Shown in pieces: positions 25,148 to 33,638 of a stretch of DNA of 64,000 nucleotides. The stretch comes from CAVQRB01 sp963715055 (GTDB taxonomy: Bacteria; Pseudomonadota; Alphaproteobacteria; Rhodobacterales; Rhodobacteraceae), in contig CAVQRB010000002.1 of NCBI GenBank assembly GCA_963715055.1, positions 310,001 to 374,000 on the forward strand, written 5' to 3'. Below the pieces are notes generated by a model, which saw only the letters and a program-made list of their open reading frames with translations, searched no databases and had not been told where the DNA came from. Positions within the stretch are counted from its first letter, which is position 1. Every line of letters starts with the position of its first letter. Made by a program: the position numbers and the translations under genes.

Positions 25148-25212
25148 AACGCCAGGTTGATGACAGCCATGACGACGACGACAAGCCCGATCAGATAAAT
25201 GATGTTCCGCAC
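25144..25212 (-). CDS. 22-residue single-pass membrane microprotein
   Basis: A GTG at 25212 opens a frame of 22 codons. It starts MRNIIYLIGLVVVV, continues with a methionine and further hydrophobic residues, and stops at 25144. AGGAGAG lies six bases before the GTG, an excellent ribosome site. The peptide is one transmembrane helix with a single Arg near the N-terminus. I recall similar tiny MR-IIYLIGLVVVV proteins as uncharacterised genes in alphaproteobacteria. It lies 30 bases downstream of the EamA gene on the same strand and overlaps the last codon of the convergent ArsR gene by four bases. Too short for most gene finders. Function unknown. Confidence 0.6.
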   Translation of the reverse strand: MRNIIYLIGLVVVVMAVINLAF

Positions 25213-25242
25213 GATGTCTCTCCTCTGCGTGGTGACGCGGGT

Positions 25243-26160
25243 TCAACTCGACGTGCGGGCTTTTTGTTCCACCGGCCTTGCCGCATCGTCACGCAGCAAA
25301 AGCAGCAGCGCGATCACCGTGAGCCCGACGCCCGCCAGCACCATCGGCCCCGGCAGCCCCTTGCCCAGTGCGTATTGCCAGCAGATCACCCAGGAGGGCG
25401 TGAGGTAGGTATAGGCCATGACCTTCGCCGACGGCAGGTGCAGCGTCGCGAACTGCAACAGCACGAAGGTCGCGGCGGAGGCGAAAAAGGCGATGTAGAC
25501 CAGCGTGATCCAGACGATCCCCGGCAACGCCCGCCAGTCGGTCGCCATGATGTCGCGCCAGCCGTAGACCGTGATCAGCAGCGCCCCCGCCACCAGCATC
25601 CCGAAAGTGAAAACCACCGCAGGCTCGCCCCGGTTCAGCTTGCGCACCATCGGCGTATAGAGCGCATGGGCGACGCAGCCCACGAAATAGATCAGCTCCC
25701 CGCGCCCGATCTCGAAGGCCCGGAAGGCGGCCCAATCGGCGCGGAAGATCACCCAGAGCGCGCCAACGGCCCCGATCGCCAGCGCCAGCGCCATCCGCCC
25801 CGTCATCCGCTGGCGCAGCAAAAGCCAGCCAAAGCCGCCCGCGATGATCGGGGTCAGGGTGAAGACCGCCGCGGCACTCACCGGCGGCGCGGTCTTCAGC
25901 CCTTCGAACATCAGCACGAAATAGATACCGAAAAGCCCTCCCAGCAGGGCGTAGCGCCAGGGCGCATGGAACGCCGCGCGCGGCAGCCCCCTGGTGGCCA
26001 GCGCCGCGGCGCCAATGACGACGCCCGCCAGCCAGAACCGCGCGGCATTGAGGGCCGCGGGCGCAATCTCGTTGGCCGCCATCGACCCCAGCGCGAAGGA
26101 CCCCGCCACCAGCGCCGAGAAGCAGAGCATCGCCAGATGCCCCCGCGCCCCCGGCGTCAT
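25243..26160 (-). CDS. EamA/RhaT-family exporter (DMT superfamily)
   Basis: A 305-residue inner-membrane protein with ten predicted helices made of two EamA repeats. The first starts AMLCFSALVAGSFALGSMAA, and the second contains GGELIYFVGCVAHALYTPMV-like segments. Drug/metabolite transporters of this type export amino acids or metabolites. I chose the ATG at 26160, which overlaps the stop of the LysR gene by four bases, so regulator and transporter are translationally coupled. An open frame continues to 26427 but runs through the LysR gene. Substrate unknown; LysR is the likely controller. Confidence 0.88.
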   Translation of the reverse strand: MTPGARGHLAMLCFSALVAGSFALGSMAANEIAPAALNAARFWLAGVVIGAAALATRGLPRAAFHAPWRYALLGGLFGIYFVLMFEGLKTAPPVSAAAVFTLTPIIAGGFGWLLLRQRMTGRMALALAIGAVGALWVIFRADWAAFRAFEIGRGELIYFVGCVAHALYTPMVRKLNRGEPAVVFTFGMLVAGALLITVYGWRDIMATDWRALPGIVWITLVYIAFFASAATFVLLQFATLHLPSAKVMAYTYLTPSWVICWQYALGKGLPGPMVLAGVGLTVIALLLLLRDDAARPVEQKARTSS

Positions 26161-27035
26161 CTGCCCCAGTCCTTCGCCCGGTCCTTGAGAAAACTGAGGA
26201 AGGTCTGCACCTTGGTCGTGCGGTGCAGATCGACATGGGTCACCAGCCAGAGCGGCCCGGACCATTCGTCCTGATGCTCGAAGACCTCGACGAGATCGGG
26301 ATCGATGCGCGCCTCCAGCACCGGCAGGAAACCGATGCCGGCACCTGCCGAAATCGCCGCCTGCAAGGCGCGAGTGTCGGAACTGCGGAAGGTCAGCGCC
26401 GAGAGCGGCACCGTCCGACGCAGCCATTTCTCGAAGGGCGCGCGGCTCTCCTCGCTGTCGTGGCCCACGAAACGATGCGCCTTGAACTCGGCGAGGGTGG
26501 CGGGTGCGCCGTGCCTCTCCACATAGGCGCGGCTGGCGAAAAGCCCCACGCGCAATTCCTCGAACTGCTGGACGACGTTATCGGGCTGGTCGGGTACCGA
26601 GCCTGCGCGGATCGCCACATGCGCCTCGCCGTATTCGAGCCGGAAGAGCCGCTCGCCGATCAGGTAGCGCACCACAACCTCGGGGTACTCTGCCTGGAAA
26701 TCGGCGAGGATCGGCGCCATCCGCGGCGCGATGTCAATCAGCGAGGTCACCACCAACTCGCCCGAAACGTCGTTGCCGCGCCCCTTGATCCTGCCGGCAA
26801 GCTGGTGGAACTGGTCATCCGTGGCCTGCGCCACGCGGAGCAGGTCCTGCCCGGCTTCGGTGGCAGTATAGCCGCGCGCATGCCGCTGGAAAAGCTTCAC
26901 GCCGAGCCGGCCCTCCAGCGCATCGATATGGCGGATGACGGTCGCATGATGCACGCCCAGCACGTCCGCCGCGCCGCTTACCGTGCCCATCCGCGCCACC
27001 TGGAAGGCGGTCTTCACTTCGTCCCAACTGTCCAA
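26157..27035 (-). CDS. LysR-family transcriptional regulator
   Basis: A 292-residue regulator. The winged helix-turn-helix spans about residues 1-60 (TAFQVARMGTVSGAADVLGVHHATVIRHIDALEGRLGVKLFQRHARG). The LysR substrate-binding domain is about residues 90-285. It shares a four-base overlap with the EamA exporter gene downstream and is divergent from azoR across 218 bases. It may control the exporter, azoR or both. Inducer unknown. The start at 27035 gives the canonical N-terminus. Confidence 0.93.
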   Translation of the reverse strand: MDSWDEVKTAFQVARMGTVSGAADVLGVHHATVIRHIDALEGRLGVKLFQRHARGYTATEAGQDLLRVAQATDDQFHQLAGRIKGRGNDVSGELVVTSLIDIAPRMAPILADFQAEYPEVVVRYLIGERLFRLEYGEAHVAIRAGSVPDQPDNVVQQFEELRVGLFASRAYVERHGAPATLAEFKAHRFVGHDSEESRAPFEKWLRRTVPLSALTFRSSDTRALQAAISAGAGIGFLPVLEARIDPDLVEVFEHQDEWSGPLWLVTHVDLHRTTKVQTFLSFLKDRAKDWGR

Positions 27036-27253
27036 GGATCACCCCGCCCAAGCTGTGCGCCACATCACAATGAGCGTCATTCTGGATAATACCGTTCGAT
27101 TTTGCAAATGCGGAATCACGCGCCGCTTTGGCAAGGAACCACAGGCTAATATGTGCGTATGTGAACGGATACCTGTTCGATTTCCGGCCTATGTTCGCCA
27201 GAGCGAAGACATATCTACGAAAGGCAAGACAATTCCCCCTCCAGCAAGGACCC

Positions 27254-27839
27254 ATGACAATGACCCAGACCATTCTCCAGATCGACACGTCCGCCCGGGT
27301 TCAGGGCTCGACCTCGCGCCAGCTTTCCACGCGGATCGCCGCCAAACTGGGCGGCAAGATCACCCGCCGCGATCTCAACGCAGGCGTCCCGCAGATCGAC
27401 GAGACCTGGATCGCTGCGAATTTCACGCCCGCCGACCAGCGCACCGAGGCGCAGACCGCCGCCCTTGCGCTGTCCGACAGTCTGATAGCTGAGATCATGG
27501 AGGCGGACGTGCTGGTGATCGGGGTGCCGGTCTACAACTTCGGCGTGCCCGCCGCGCTCAAGGCCTGGATCGACCAGATCGCCCGTACAGGCGTCACCTT
27601 CAAGTACGCCGAGACCGGCCCCAAGGGGCTCTTGAGCGGCAAGCGCGCGATCCTCGCCGTGGCCTCCGGCGGCACGAAGAGTCGGCTCGGAGATCGACTT
27701 CGCCACCGGCTACATGCGCCACATTCTCGGCTTCATCGGCATCACCGATGTCGAGATCATCGCCGCCGACGCCCTGATGGCCGATGCCGACGCGGCCCTC
27801 GCCAAGGCCAACGCCGCGATCGACGCGCTCGCTGCCTGA
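27254..27839 (+). CDS. azoR: FMN-dependent NADH-azoreductase, apparent frameshift
   Basis: A flavodoxin-like quinone/azo reductase of about 194 residues. MTMTQTILQIDTSARVQGSTSRQLS is the FMN-phosphate region, with the ATG at 27254 and AAGGA upstream. The central PVYNFGVPAALKAWIDQIARTGVTFKY motif is typical of AzoR. After AVASGGTK (about base 27680) one extra A shifts the frame. The true C-terminus, VGSEIDFATGYMRHILGFIG..., continues in the next frame to the TGA at 27837-27839. The enzyme reduces quinones and azo dyes by two electrons and protects against thiol and quinone stress. A strong terminator follows. Confidence 0.88.
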
Positions 27840-27849
27840 CCGGCGCTCC

Positions 27850-27879
27850 GGGGCAGGCCTCAGCACCTGCCCCTTTTTT
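27850..27879 (+). terminator. rho-independent terminator after azoR
   Basis: GGGGCAGG (27850-27857) and CCTGCCCC (27866-27873) form a perfect 8-base stem with an 8-base loop, followed by TTTTTT. It lies 10 bases past the azoR stop. Confidence 0.9.
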
Positions 27880-27936
27880 CTGGCGTCACCGGGTTGCTTG
27901 TGGTCCGATTGGACGGAGACGCTTCCGGAGCCCGCC

Positions 27937-28506
27937 ATGACATCGCTTGCCCTGCGCCGCGCCACGCCTGAGGATGCCGATTTCGTGCTCGATATGAGCG
28001 AGATCGCCGGCCATGGGTTCCTGCCGCACTACTTCCGCCAGTCCCTGCCCGAAGGCGAAGACCTGCGCGCCTACATGCTGCGCCGGGTGTGTGATCGCGA
28101 CAGCAAGATGTCCTACGCGAAGTGCTGGATTGCCGAACTGGACGGCAGCGCCGTCGGCATGGTCAACCTCGACGCCATCCCCGACCCGGCCCCTGCGCCG
28201 AACCCCGACCTGCCGGCGATGTTCCAGCCATTAGCGGAGCTTGAAGCCTCTGCACCCGGCACCGCCGTGATCGAATTTCTGGCGACCCTGCCCGCCGCGC
28301 GCGGGCGCGGCGTCGGGCGGGCGCTGCTGGACAAGGCCCATGAACAACGCGGCCCGAAGGGTCTCGCCCTTGTGGTCTCGGACAACAACACAGCGGCTCG
28401 CGGGCTCTACAGGTCGGCCGGTTTCAAGGAGATCGACCGCCGCGCGATCGTCACCCAGGGCTGGCAAACCACCGGCACCGAGTGGATCCTGATGACGAAA
28501 GCCTGA
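27937..28506 (+). CDS. GNAT-family N-acetyltransferase
   Basis: A 189-residue acetyl-CoA-dependent acetyltransferase. The acetyl-CoA loop is in ATLPAARGRGVGRALLDKAHEQ (RGRGVG; about residues 120-142), with VSDNNTAARGLYRSAGFKEIDRR at the C-terminus. It differs from the five clustered GNATs at 31.5-34.2 kb, which are RimJ-like. The ATG at 27937 has GGAG six bases upstream. It stands between azoR and the OsmC gene. Substrate unknown. Confidence 0.88.
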   Translation: MTSLALRRATPEDADFVLDMSEIAGHGFLPHYFRQSLPEGEDLRAYMLRRVCDRDSKMSYAKCWIAELDGSAVGMVNLDAIPDPAPAPNPDLPAMFQPLAELEASAPGTAVIEFLATLPAARGRGVGRALLDKAHEQRGPKGLALVVSDNNTAARGLYRSAGFKEIDRRAIVTQGWQTTGTEWILMTKA

Positions 28507-28549
28507 CCCCGAGGCCGCGCCGCAGACCTGCCGAAGCGGTCGCGCGCGA

Positions 28550-29089
28550 TCACGCCTCCGCGGGTTTGCGCCCCGACACCACCTGAAGCGGCACCGCCCG
28601 CGACAGCGTATGTCCGACGGGAGAACTGGCGAGCACCTTGTCGTGCAGCGCCTGCAACGCCTCCGGTGTCGCATCGGAGTCGATATCGACATGTACCTTT
28701 ATGCCGGAAAAACCGGCATGCCCGTCCTTCAACCCAAGAAAGACATGCAGATCGAGATCGCCCTCGACCACAAGCGTCATGTCCCGGATCTCGATGCCCG
28801 CGGCAGTGGCGTTGGCGGCAAAACCGACCGCGAGGCAGTTGCCCAGCGCGCCGAGCACCTGCTCGACGGGGTTGGGCGCGGTATTTGTGCCCCCAAGCGG
28901 CTTGGGCTCATCCGACGGCACAGGGTCGAAAGACCGGATCTTCGTCTCCGAGCGGAACCCGCCTTTCCACGAAACCTCGGCGGCCCATCTGGAGGCGGCC
29001 AGATCGGGCGTCTCAAGGATTTTCCGGGCGAGGTCGGACACCATCCCGATGTCGACATCGTTCAGCCTTTTCGTCGCGGTATCCGCCAT
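28550..29089 (-). CDS. OsmC-family protein (probable peroxide-reducing thiol protein)
   Basis: A 179-residue OsmC/Ohr-fold protein. The conserved Cys lies in VLGALGNCLAVGF (about residues 77-89). The second Cys of Ohr/OsmC is replaced: the segment reads SSPVGHTL. This places it in the YhfA-like subgroup rather than canonical Ohr. These proteins often act in hydroperoxide defence; with one Cys the activity is uncertain. I chose the ATG at 29089 (MADTATKR) with AGG close upstream; an ATG at 29104 is possible. Confidence 0.8.
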   Translation of the reverse strand: MADTATKRLNDVDIGMVSDLARKILETPDLAASRWAAEVSWKGGFRSETKIRSFDPVPSDEPKPLGGTNTAPNPVEQVLGALGNCLAVGFAANATAAGIEIRDMTLVVEGDLDLHVFLGLKDGHAGFSGIKVHVDIDSDATPEALQALHDKVLASSPVGHTLSRAVPLQVVSGRKPAEA

Positions 29090-29291
29090 CGGCCTGCCCC
29101 CCACCTGCGCGCCTGTCGCGGGGATATTAGCACCTCAACGCCCCTCTGTCATTCGAGGAGCGGCTGCCTGCCGATGCGCCGCCTTGGCGCCCGGATCCGC
29201 CGCACAAACCGTCCACCGGCTCAACGCACCGAACAACAACGCGACACAGCCCTTTTGACAGGCCCCGCCGCTGGGTTAAAAGACACGTGCC

Positions 29292-29789
29292 ATGATCATT
29301 TCCAGCGATACGCCGACCCGGCTCACCCTGATCCATCGCCCCGTCGCCCTCCTCGCGGCGCTGATGGCCGCGGCCGGGCTGCTGGTCTTTCTGGCTGGCT
29401 ACAATCTCCATCTGGGCAACTCCGGCAGAGCGCTCTTGATCCTTTTGCTGATCCTTGCCCTGCTCGGGCCCTGCCTGTGGTTCGGCATGGAACGGGTGCA
29501 GGTCAGTTTCGACGCCACCGCCGGAACCTGCACCATTGATATCCGCCGCCTGACCGGCAGCACCGTCGAGACCCTGCCGCTCGCGGACATCGCCAAGGCC
29601 ATGGTGCAGACCCACAAGGGCCAGAGCGACAGCAACGACGCCCATCGCGTGGCCCTCGTGCTGGGAGAGAACCGGACGGAGAACCGCCGCCCGCTCACCA
29701 CGGGCTACAGCACCGGCCCCGGCGCCGCCCGTGCCGTGGACCGCATCAATGACTGGCTGAAGGCGCAGCGGGGGTCCGCGCGTGCTTGA
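29292..29789 (+). CDS. hypothetical membrane protein
   Basis: A 165-residue protein with two close hydrophobic segments (about residues 16-37 and 45-64) followed by a soluble beta-rich domain (ERVQVSFDATAGTCTIDIRRLTG). The fold resembles small membrane-anchored proteins in which the C-terminal half looks like a bPH/YcxB-type domain, but this is only a resemblance. Unrecognised. It ends about 210 bases before ffh; that gap holds no gene I can support, only the ffh ribosome site. Confidence 0.55.
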   Translation: MIISSDTPTRLTLIHRPVALLAALMAAAGLLVFLAGYNLHLGNSGRALLILLLILALLGPCLWFGMERVQVSFDATAGTCTIDIRRLTGSTVETLPLADIAKAMVQTHKGQSDSNDAHRVALVLGENRTENRRPLTTGYSTGPGAARAVDRINDWLKAQRGSARA

Positions 29790-30000
29790 CTCCACAGGCA
29801 GTCGGGCCTAAACGGGCGCAAATTCCCGGAAGCACCTGCCTTCCGGTCCCGGCACAGGTCGGGATCGACCTCCGTCAGCGCGTTGCGCCCACGGGGGCCT
29901 TGTTGTTTTGAATGACCCGGCACGGGGCATTTGTGAAATTGTCGCGGAGCCCTTACCTCAAGGGCATCCTGCAACCGAAACCGAAGGGGGCAAGACGCCC

Positions 30001-31497
30001 ATGTTTGAAAACCTCAGCGAACGCCTCTCCGGCGTCTTCGACCGTCTGACCAAGCAAGGCGCGCTCTCCGAGGAGGACGTGGCCACGGCGCTCCGCGAAG
30101 TGCGCGTGGCGCTGCTGGAGGCGGACGTCTCGCTGCCCGTGGCGCGCGATTTCGTCAAGGCGGTGCAGGAGAAGGCCACCGGGCAGGCGGTCACCAAATC
30201 CGTCACGCCGGGCCAGCAGGTCGTCAAGATCGTGCACGACACGCTCAAGGACGTGCTGCGCGGCGAGGGTGAACCGGGATATCTGAAGATCGACAACCCG
30301 CCCGCGCCGATCCTCATGGTCGGCCTGCAGGGCGGCGGCAAGACCACCACCACCGCCAAACTCGCCAAACGCCTGAAGGAACGCGACGGCAAGCGCGTGC
30401 TGATGGCCTCGCTCGACGTCAACCGCCCCGCCGCCATGGAACAGCTCGCGATCCTCGGGCTCCAGATCGGCGTCGACACCCTGCCGATCGTGAAGGGCGA
30501 AACCCCCGTCGCCATCGCCAAACGCGCCAAGACCCAGGCGGGCTTGGGCGGCTATGACGTCTATATGCTCGACACCGCCGGACGCCTCTCCATCGACGAG
30601 GAGCTGATGCAACAGGTCGCCGCCGTGCGCGATGTGGCCAACCCGCGCGAAACCCTGCTGGTGGTCGACGGTCTCACCGGTCAGGACGCGGTGCACACGG
30701 CGCAGAACTTCGACGACCGCATCGGCATCTCCGGCGTGGTGCTGACCCGGATGGACGGCGACGGACGCGGCGGGGCGGCGCTCTCGATGCGCGCGGTGAC
30801 CGGCAAGCCGATCAAGTTCGTGGGCTTGGGCGAGAAGATGGACGCGCTCGAAACCTTCGAACCCGACCGGATCGCGGGCCGCATCCTCGGCATGGGCGAC
30901 ATCGTGGCGCTTGTGGAAAAGGCGCAGGAGACGCTCGAGCTCGAGCAGTCCGAGAAGATGATGAAGCGCATGATGAAGGGTCAGTTCACCATGAACGACC
31001 TTCGGATGCAGCTCGAACAGATGCTCAAGATGGGCGGTATGCAGGGCATGATGAACATGATGCCGGGCATGGGCAAGATGGCCAAGCAGATCGAGGACGC
31101 AGGCTTCGACGACAGCATCCTCAAGCGCCAGATCGCGCTGATCCAGTCGATGACCAAGAAGGAACGCGCCAATCCGCAGATCCTGCAGGCCAGCCGCAAG
31201 AAGCGCATCGCGGCAGGCGCGGGCCTCGAGGTGTCTGAGCTCAACAAGCTCATGAAGATGCACCGCCAGACCGGCGACATGATGAAGAAGATGGGCAAGA
31301 TGGGCAAAGGCGGCATGATGAAACAGGCCATGAAGGCGATGTTCGGCAAGGGCGGCCCAAGCCCCGAGGACATGGCCGCCGGCATGGACCCCAAGGCGCT
31401 GGAGGCGGCCGCCAAGCAGATGGGCGGACGGATGCCGGGCATGGGCGGTGGCATGGGGCTTCCCCCGGGCCTCTCCGGGTTCGGCAAGAAGAAGTGA
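30001..31497 (+). CDS. ffh: signal recognition particle protein Ffh
   Basis: A 498-residue SRP GTPase that binds signal sequences on nascent membrane proteins and docks with FtsY. The N domain comprises residues 1-85. The G domain has P-loop GLQGGGKTTTTAKLAK (about 106-121), DTAGRL and TRMDGDGRGGAAL. The Met-rich M domain (about 320-498) has MKRMMKGQFTMNDLRMQLEQ and a long Gly/Met tail. The ATG at 30001 has AAGGGGG upstream; the frame is open to 29908 without similarity. Its stop overlaps the GTG of the first GNAT gene (GTGA), so a six-gene coupled run begins here. The 4.5S RNA gene is not evident nearby. Confidence 0.97.
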   Translation: MFENLSERLSGVFDRLTKQGALSEEDVATALREVRVALLEADVSLPVARDFVKAVQEKATGQAVTKSVTPGQQVVKIVHDTLKDVLRGEGEPGYLKIDNPPAPILMVGLQGGGKTTTTAKLAKRLKERDGKRVLMASLDVNRPAAMEQLAILGLQIGVDTLPIVKGETPVAIAKRAKTQAGLGGYDVYMLDTAGRLSIDEELMQQVAAVRDVANPRETLLVVDGLTGQDAVHTAQNFDDRIGISGVVLTRMDGDGRGGAALSMRAVTGKPIKFVGLGEKMDALETFEPDRIAGRILGMGDIVALVEKAQETLELEQSEKMMKRMMKGQFTMNDLRMQLEQMLKMGGMQGMMNMMPGMGKMAKQIEDAGFDDSILKRQIALIQSMTKKERANPQILQASRKKRIAAGAGLEVSELNKLMKMHRQTGDMMKKMGKMGKGGMMKQAMKAMFGKGGPSPEDMAAGMDPKALEAAAKQMGGRMPGMGGGMGLPPGLSGFGKKK

Positions 31498-32021
31498 ACA
31501 CCGCGCTGACATACGCGCCCCGTCTGGAAACGGAACGGCTGATCCTGCGCGGACCGGACCGCGCGGACCTTGCGCCCTTCACGGCCTTCCTGACCGAAAG
31601 CCCGCGCATGAAGGCGCAGGGCGAAGAGGCCACCGCCTCCGGGGCATGGTATGCCTTCATGACAGGCATCGGGCATTGGCACTGGCACGGCTTCGGCTTC
31701 TTCACCGTGACGTTGAAGGACAAGGCTGCGACCGCGGTCGGACGGGCCGGCATTCTCAAGCACGTTGATTGGCCGCAGCAGGAACTGGCCTGGCACCTTT
31801 TCGATGGCGCCGAAGGCAAGGGTTTTGCCACCGAAGCCGCAGGTGCCGTGCGCGACTGGGCGCGCGACAGCCTCGGCCTCGACCGCCTCGTCAGCTACAT
31901 CCACCGCGACAACCTCAAGTCCCGGCGCGTTGCGGAGCGTCTGGGCGCCACAACGCAAGGCGCAGCACCCTCTCATGAACCCGAGGCGGAGATCTGGCAT
32001 CACCCGGCGGTGCCGGCATGA
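31494..32021 (+). CDS. RimJ/RimL-type GNAT acetyltransferase 1 of 5
   Basis: A 175-residue N-acetyltransferase. It opens with the RimJ-type phrase RLETERLILRGPDRADLAPF. The acetyl-CoA region reads DGAEGKGFATEAAGAVRDWARDSL (about residues 100-123), and IHRDNLKSRRVAERLGATTQG follows. The start is a GTG at 31494 inside the ffh stop. This is the first of five related genes, each overlapping the next by four bases. Substrate unknown; relatives acetylate ribosomal protein N-termini, amino acids or antibiotics. Confidence 0.88.
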   Translation: MNTALTYAPRLETERLILRGPDRADLAPFTAFLTESPRMKAQGEEATASGAWYAFMTGIGHWHWHGFGFFTVTLKDKAATAVGRAGILKHVDWPQQELAWHLFDGAEGKGFATEAAGAVRDWARDSLGLDRLVSYIHRDNLKSRRVAERLGATTQGAAPSHEPEAEIWHHPAVPA

Positions 32022-32551
32022 CAGCCCATCTCGCCGATACCCCTGTTCTGGAGACCGAGCGCCTGATCCTGCGCGCCCCGGTCCTCGCGGATTATCCGGC
32101 CATCGAGGCATTCATCTGCTCGGAGCGGGCAAGCTACGTCCTCGCCGAGCCGGGCACGCCGCGCGTCGCCTGGCGGGTGCTGGCGCATATGACCGGCATG
32201 TGGGCGCTGCGCGGCTTCGGTCTTTTCGTCTTCTGCGACAAGGCAACGGGCGACCCACTCGGCACCGCCGGGCCCTGGTACCCGATGGGCTGGCCCGAAA
32301 AGGAAATCGGCTGGTCGGTGTGGTCGGCGGAAGCCGAAGGCAAGGGATGGGCCCATGAGGCCGCCTCGGCCGCCCGCGCCCATGCCTTCGACGTACTGGG
32401 ATGGACCACTGCCGTCAGCTACATCGACCCGGAGAACGCCCGGTCGATCGCGCTCGCCGAACGCCTCGGCTGCGTGCTCGACACGGAGGCGCAAGGCCCC
32501 GATGACGGCGGCCCGCCCGTCCTCGTCTACCGGCACGAGCGGGACGCATGA
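32018..32551 (+). CDS. RimJ/RimL-type GNAT acetyltransferase 2 of 5
   Basis: A 177-residue GNAT with the same plan as its neighbours: LETERLILRAPVLADYPAIE at the start, a glycine-rich acetyl-CoA loop (AEGKGWAHEAASAARAHAF, about residues 108-126), and IDPENARSIALAERLGCVLD near the end. It overlaps the previous and next genes by four bases each (ATGA), so translation is probably coupled. Its core is clearly paralogous to the other four. No distinguishing ligand residue can be named from sequence alone. Confidence 0.88.
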   Translation: MTAHLADTPVLETERLILRAPVLADYPAIEAFICSERASYVLAEPGTPRVAWRVLAHMTGMWALRGFGLFVFCDKATGDPLGTAGPWYPMGWPEKEIGWSVWSAEAEGKGWAHEAASAARAHAFDVLGWTTAVSYIDPENARSIALAERLGCVLDTEAQGPDDGGPPVLVYRHERDA

Positions 32552-33114
32552 ACATGCGCTGCACCCAATCCCCCACCGGGCGCCCGGCCAAGCGGGCGCA
32601 GGCACTGCGCCGCGCGATCCCCCGGATCGAGACCGAGCGGCTCACCCTGCGCGCCGCGACGCTCGCCGATTTCCCCGACTGGGTCCGCCTGCTGGTGCCG
32701 GATAACGAAGGCTTCATGGGCGGCCCGCACAGCGAGGAAGAAGCCTGGGAGGCCTTCTGCGTCTATGTCGCCGGATGGCTCCTGCATGGCCACGGGCTCT
32801 GGGCCGTGACGCGCAAGCACGATGACGCGACCCTCGGCTTCGTGCTCGTCGGCCTCGAATGGGGCGACGCGGAGCCGGAGCTTGGCTGGATGGTGCTGAC
32901 GGACGCCCGCGGCCAGGGCTATGCCACTGAAGCCGCGCGCGCCGCGCGCGACTGGGCGCTCAGCGATGGTGGCCTCGACACGCTCGTCAGCTACGTGCAC
33001 CCGGAAAATGCCCGCTCCATCGCTCTGGCAGAACGCCTCGGCGCCGTGTCGGACGCGCACAATCCGCATCCGGTCGAAGGCGCGCTTGCCTTCCGTCACG
33101 GGCCGGCCGCATGA
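32548..33114 (+). CDS. RimJ/RimL-type GNAT acetyltransferase 3 of 5
   Basis: A 188-residue GNAT with a short basic N-terminal extension (about residues 1-25, GRPAKRAQALRRAIPR) before IETERLTLRAATLADFPDW. The acetyl-CoA segment is DARGQGYATEAARAARDWALSD (about residues 116-137). The C-terminal motif HPENARSIALAERLGAVSD matches the other copies. The extension may reflect an upstream start rather than a real domain; a start closer to IPRIETER cannot be excluded. Four-base overlaps on both sides. Confidence 0.86.
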   Translation: MNMRCTQSPTGRPAKRAQALRRAIPRIETERLTLRAATLADFPDWVRLLVPDNEGFMGGPHSEEEAWEAFCVYVAGWLLHGHGLWAVTRKHDDATLGFVLVGLEWGDAEPELGWMVLTDARGQGYATEAARAARDWALSDGGLDTLVSYVHPENARSIALAERLGAVSDAHNPHPVEGALAFRHGPAA

Positions 33115-33638
33115 CCAGCACCACGCTTCATATTCCCACGCTGCGCACGGCGCATTTCGTGATGCGGGCACCGAAGGCTTCGGACCTGCCTGCCTACGAT
33201 GCCTTCCGCACGTCCGAGCGCGCGCGCGGCGTCGGCGGCCCCTACCCGACATCGCAAAGCCACGACAAGCTCTGCAGCCTCATCGGCCACTGGCTGATCG
33301 AGGGTTACGGGCGCTGGATCGTCGCGGATCAGGACGACAACCCGCTGGGCGTCGTCGGCCTGATGACCGCACCGGACTGGCCGGAACCCGAGATCGGCTG
33401 GAGCGTTTTCGGCGGCTCCGAAGGTAAGGGCGTGGCCTTCGAGGCCGCGGTGGAAAGCCGCCGCTACGCCTATGAGGTGCTGGGCTGGCCCACCGTGATC
33501 AGCTGCGTCATGCCCGACAACAGCCGCAGCCGTGCCTTGGCCGAGCGCCTCGGCGCCACCTACGAGCGCACGCACGGGCACGCGGAACTCGGCCCGCTCG
33601 AGATCTGGCGCCACCTGCCGCCGGAGGCACTGTCATGA
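33111..33638 (+). CDS. RimJ/RimL-type GNAT acetyltransferase 4 of 5
   Basis: A 175-residue GNAT. Its N-terminus LHIPTLRTAHFVMRAPKASD departs from the LETERLILR start of the other copies. The acetyl-CoA loop is also weaker (SEGKGVAFEAAVESRRYAYEV, about residues 103-123, with fewer glycines). The end MPDNSRSRALAERLGATYE is conserved. It probably shares the fold but may differ in substrate or affinity. It overlaps genes 3 and 5 by four bases each. Confidence 0.86.
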   Translation: MTSTTLHIPTLRTAHFVMRAPKASDLPAYDAFRTSERARGVGGPYPTSQSHDKLCSLIGHWLIEGYGRWIVADQDDNPLGVVGLMTAPDWPEPEIGWSVFGGSEGKGVAFEAAVESRRYAYEVLGWPTVISCVMPDNSRSRALAERLGATYERTHGHAELGPLEIWRHLPPEALS

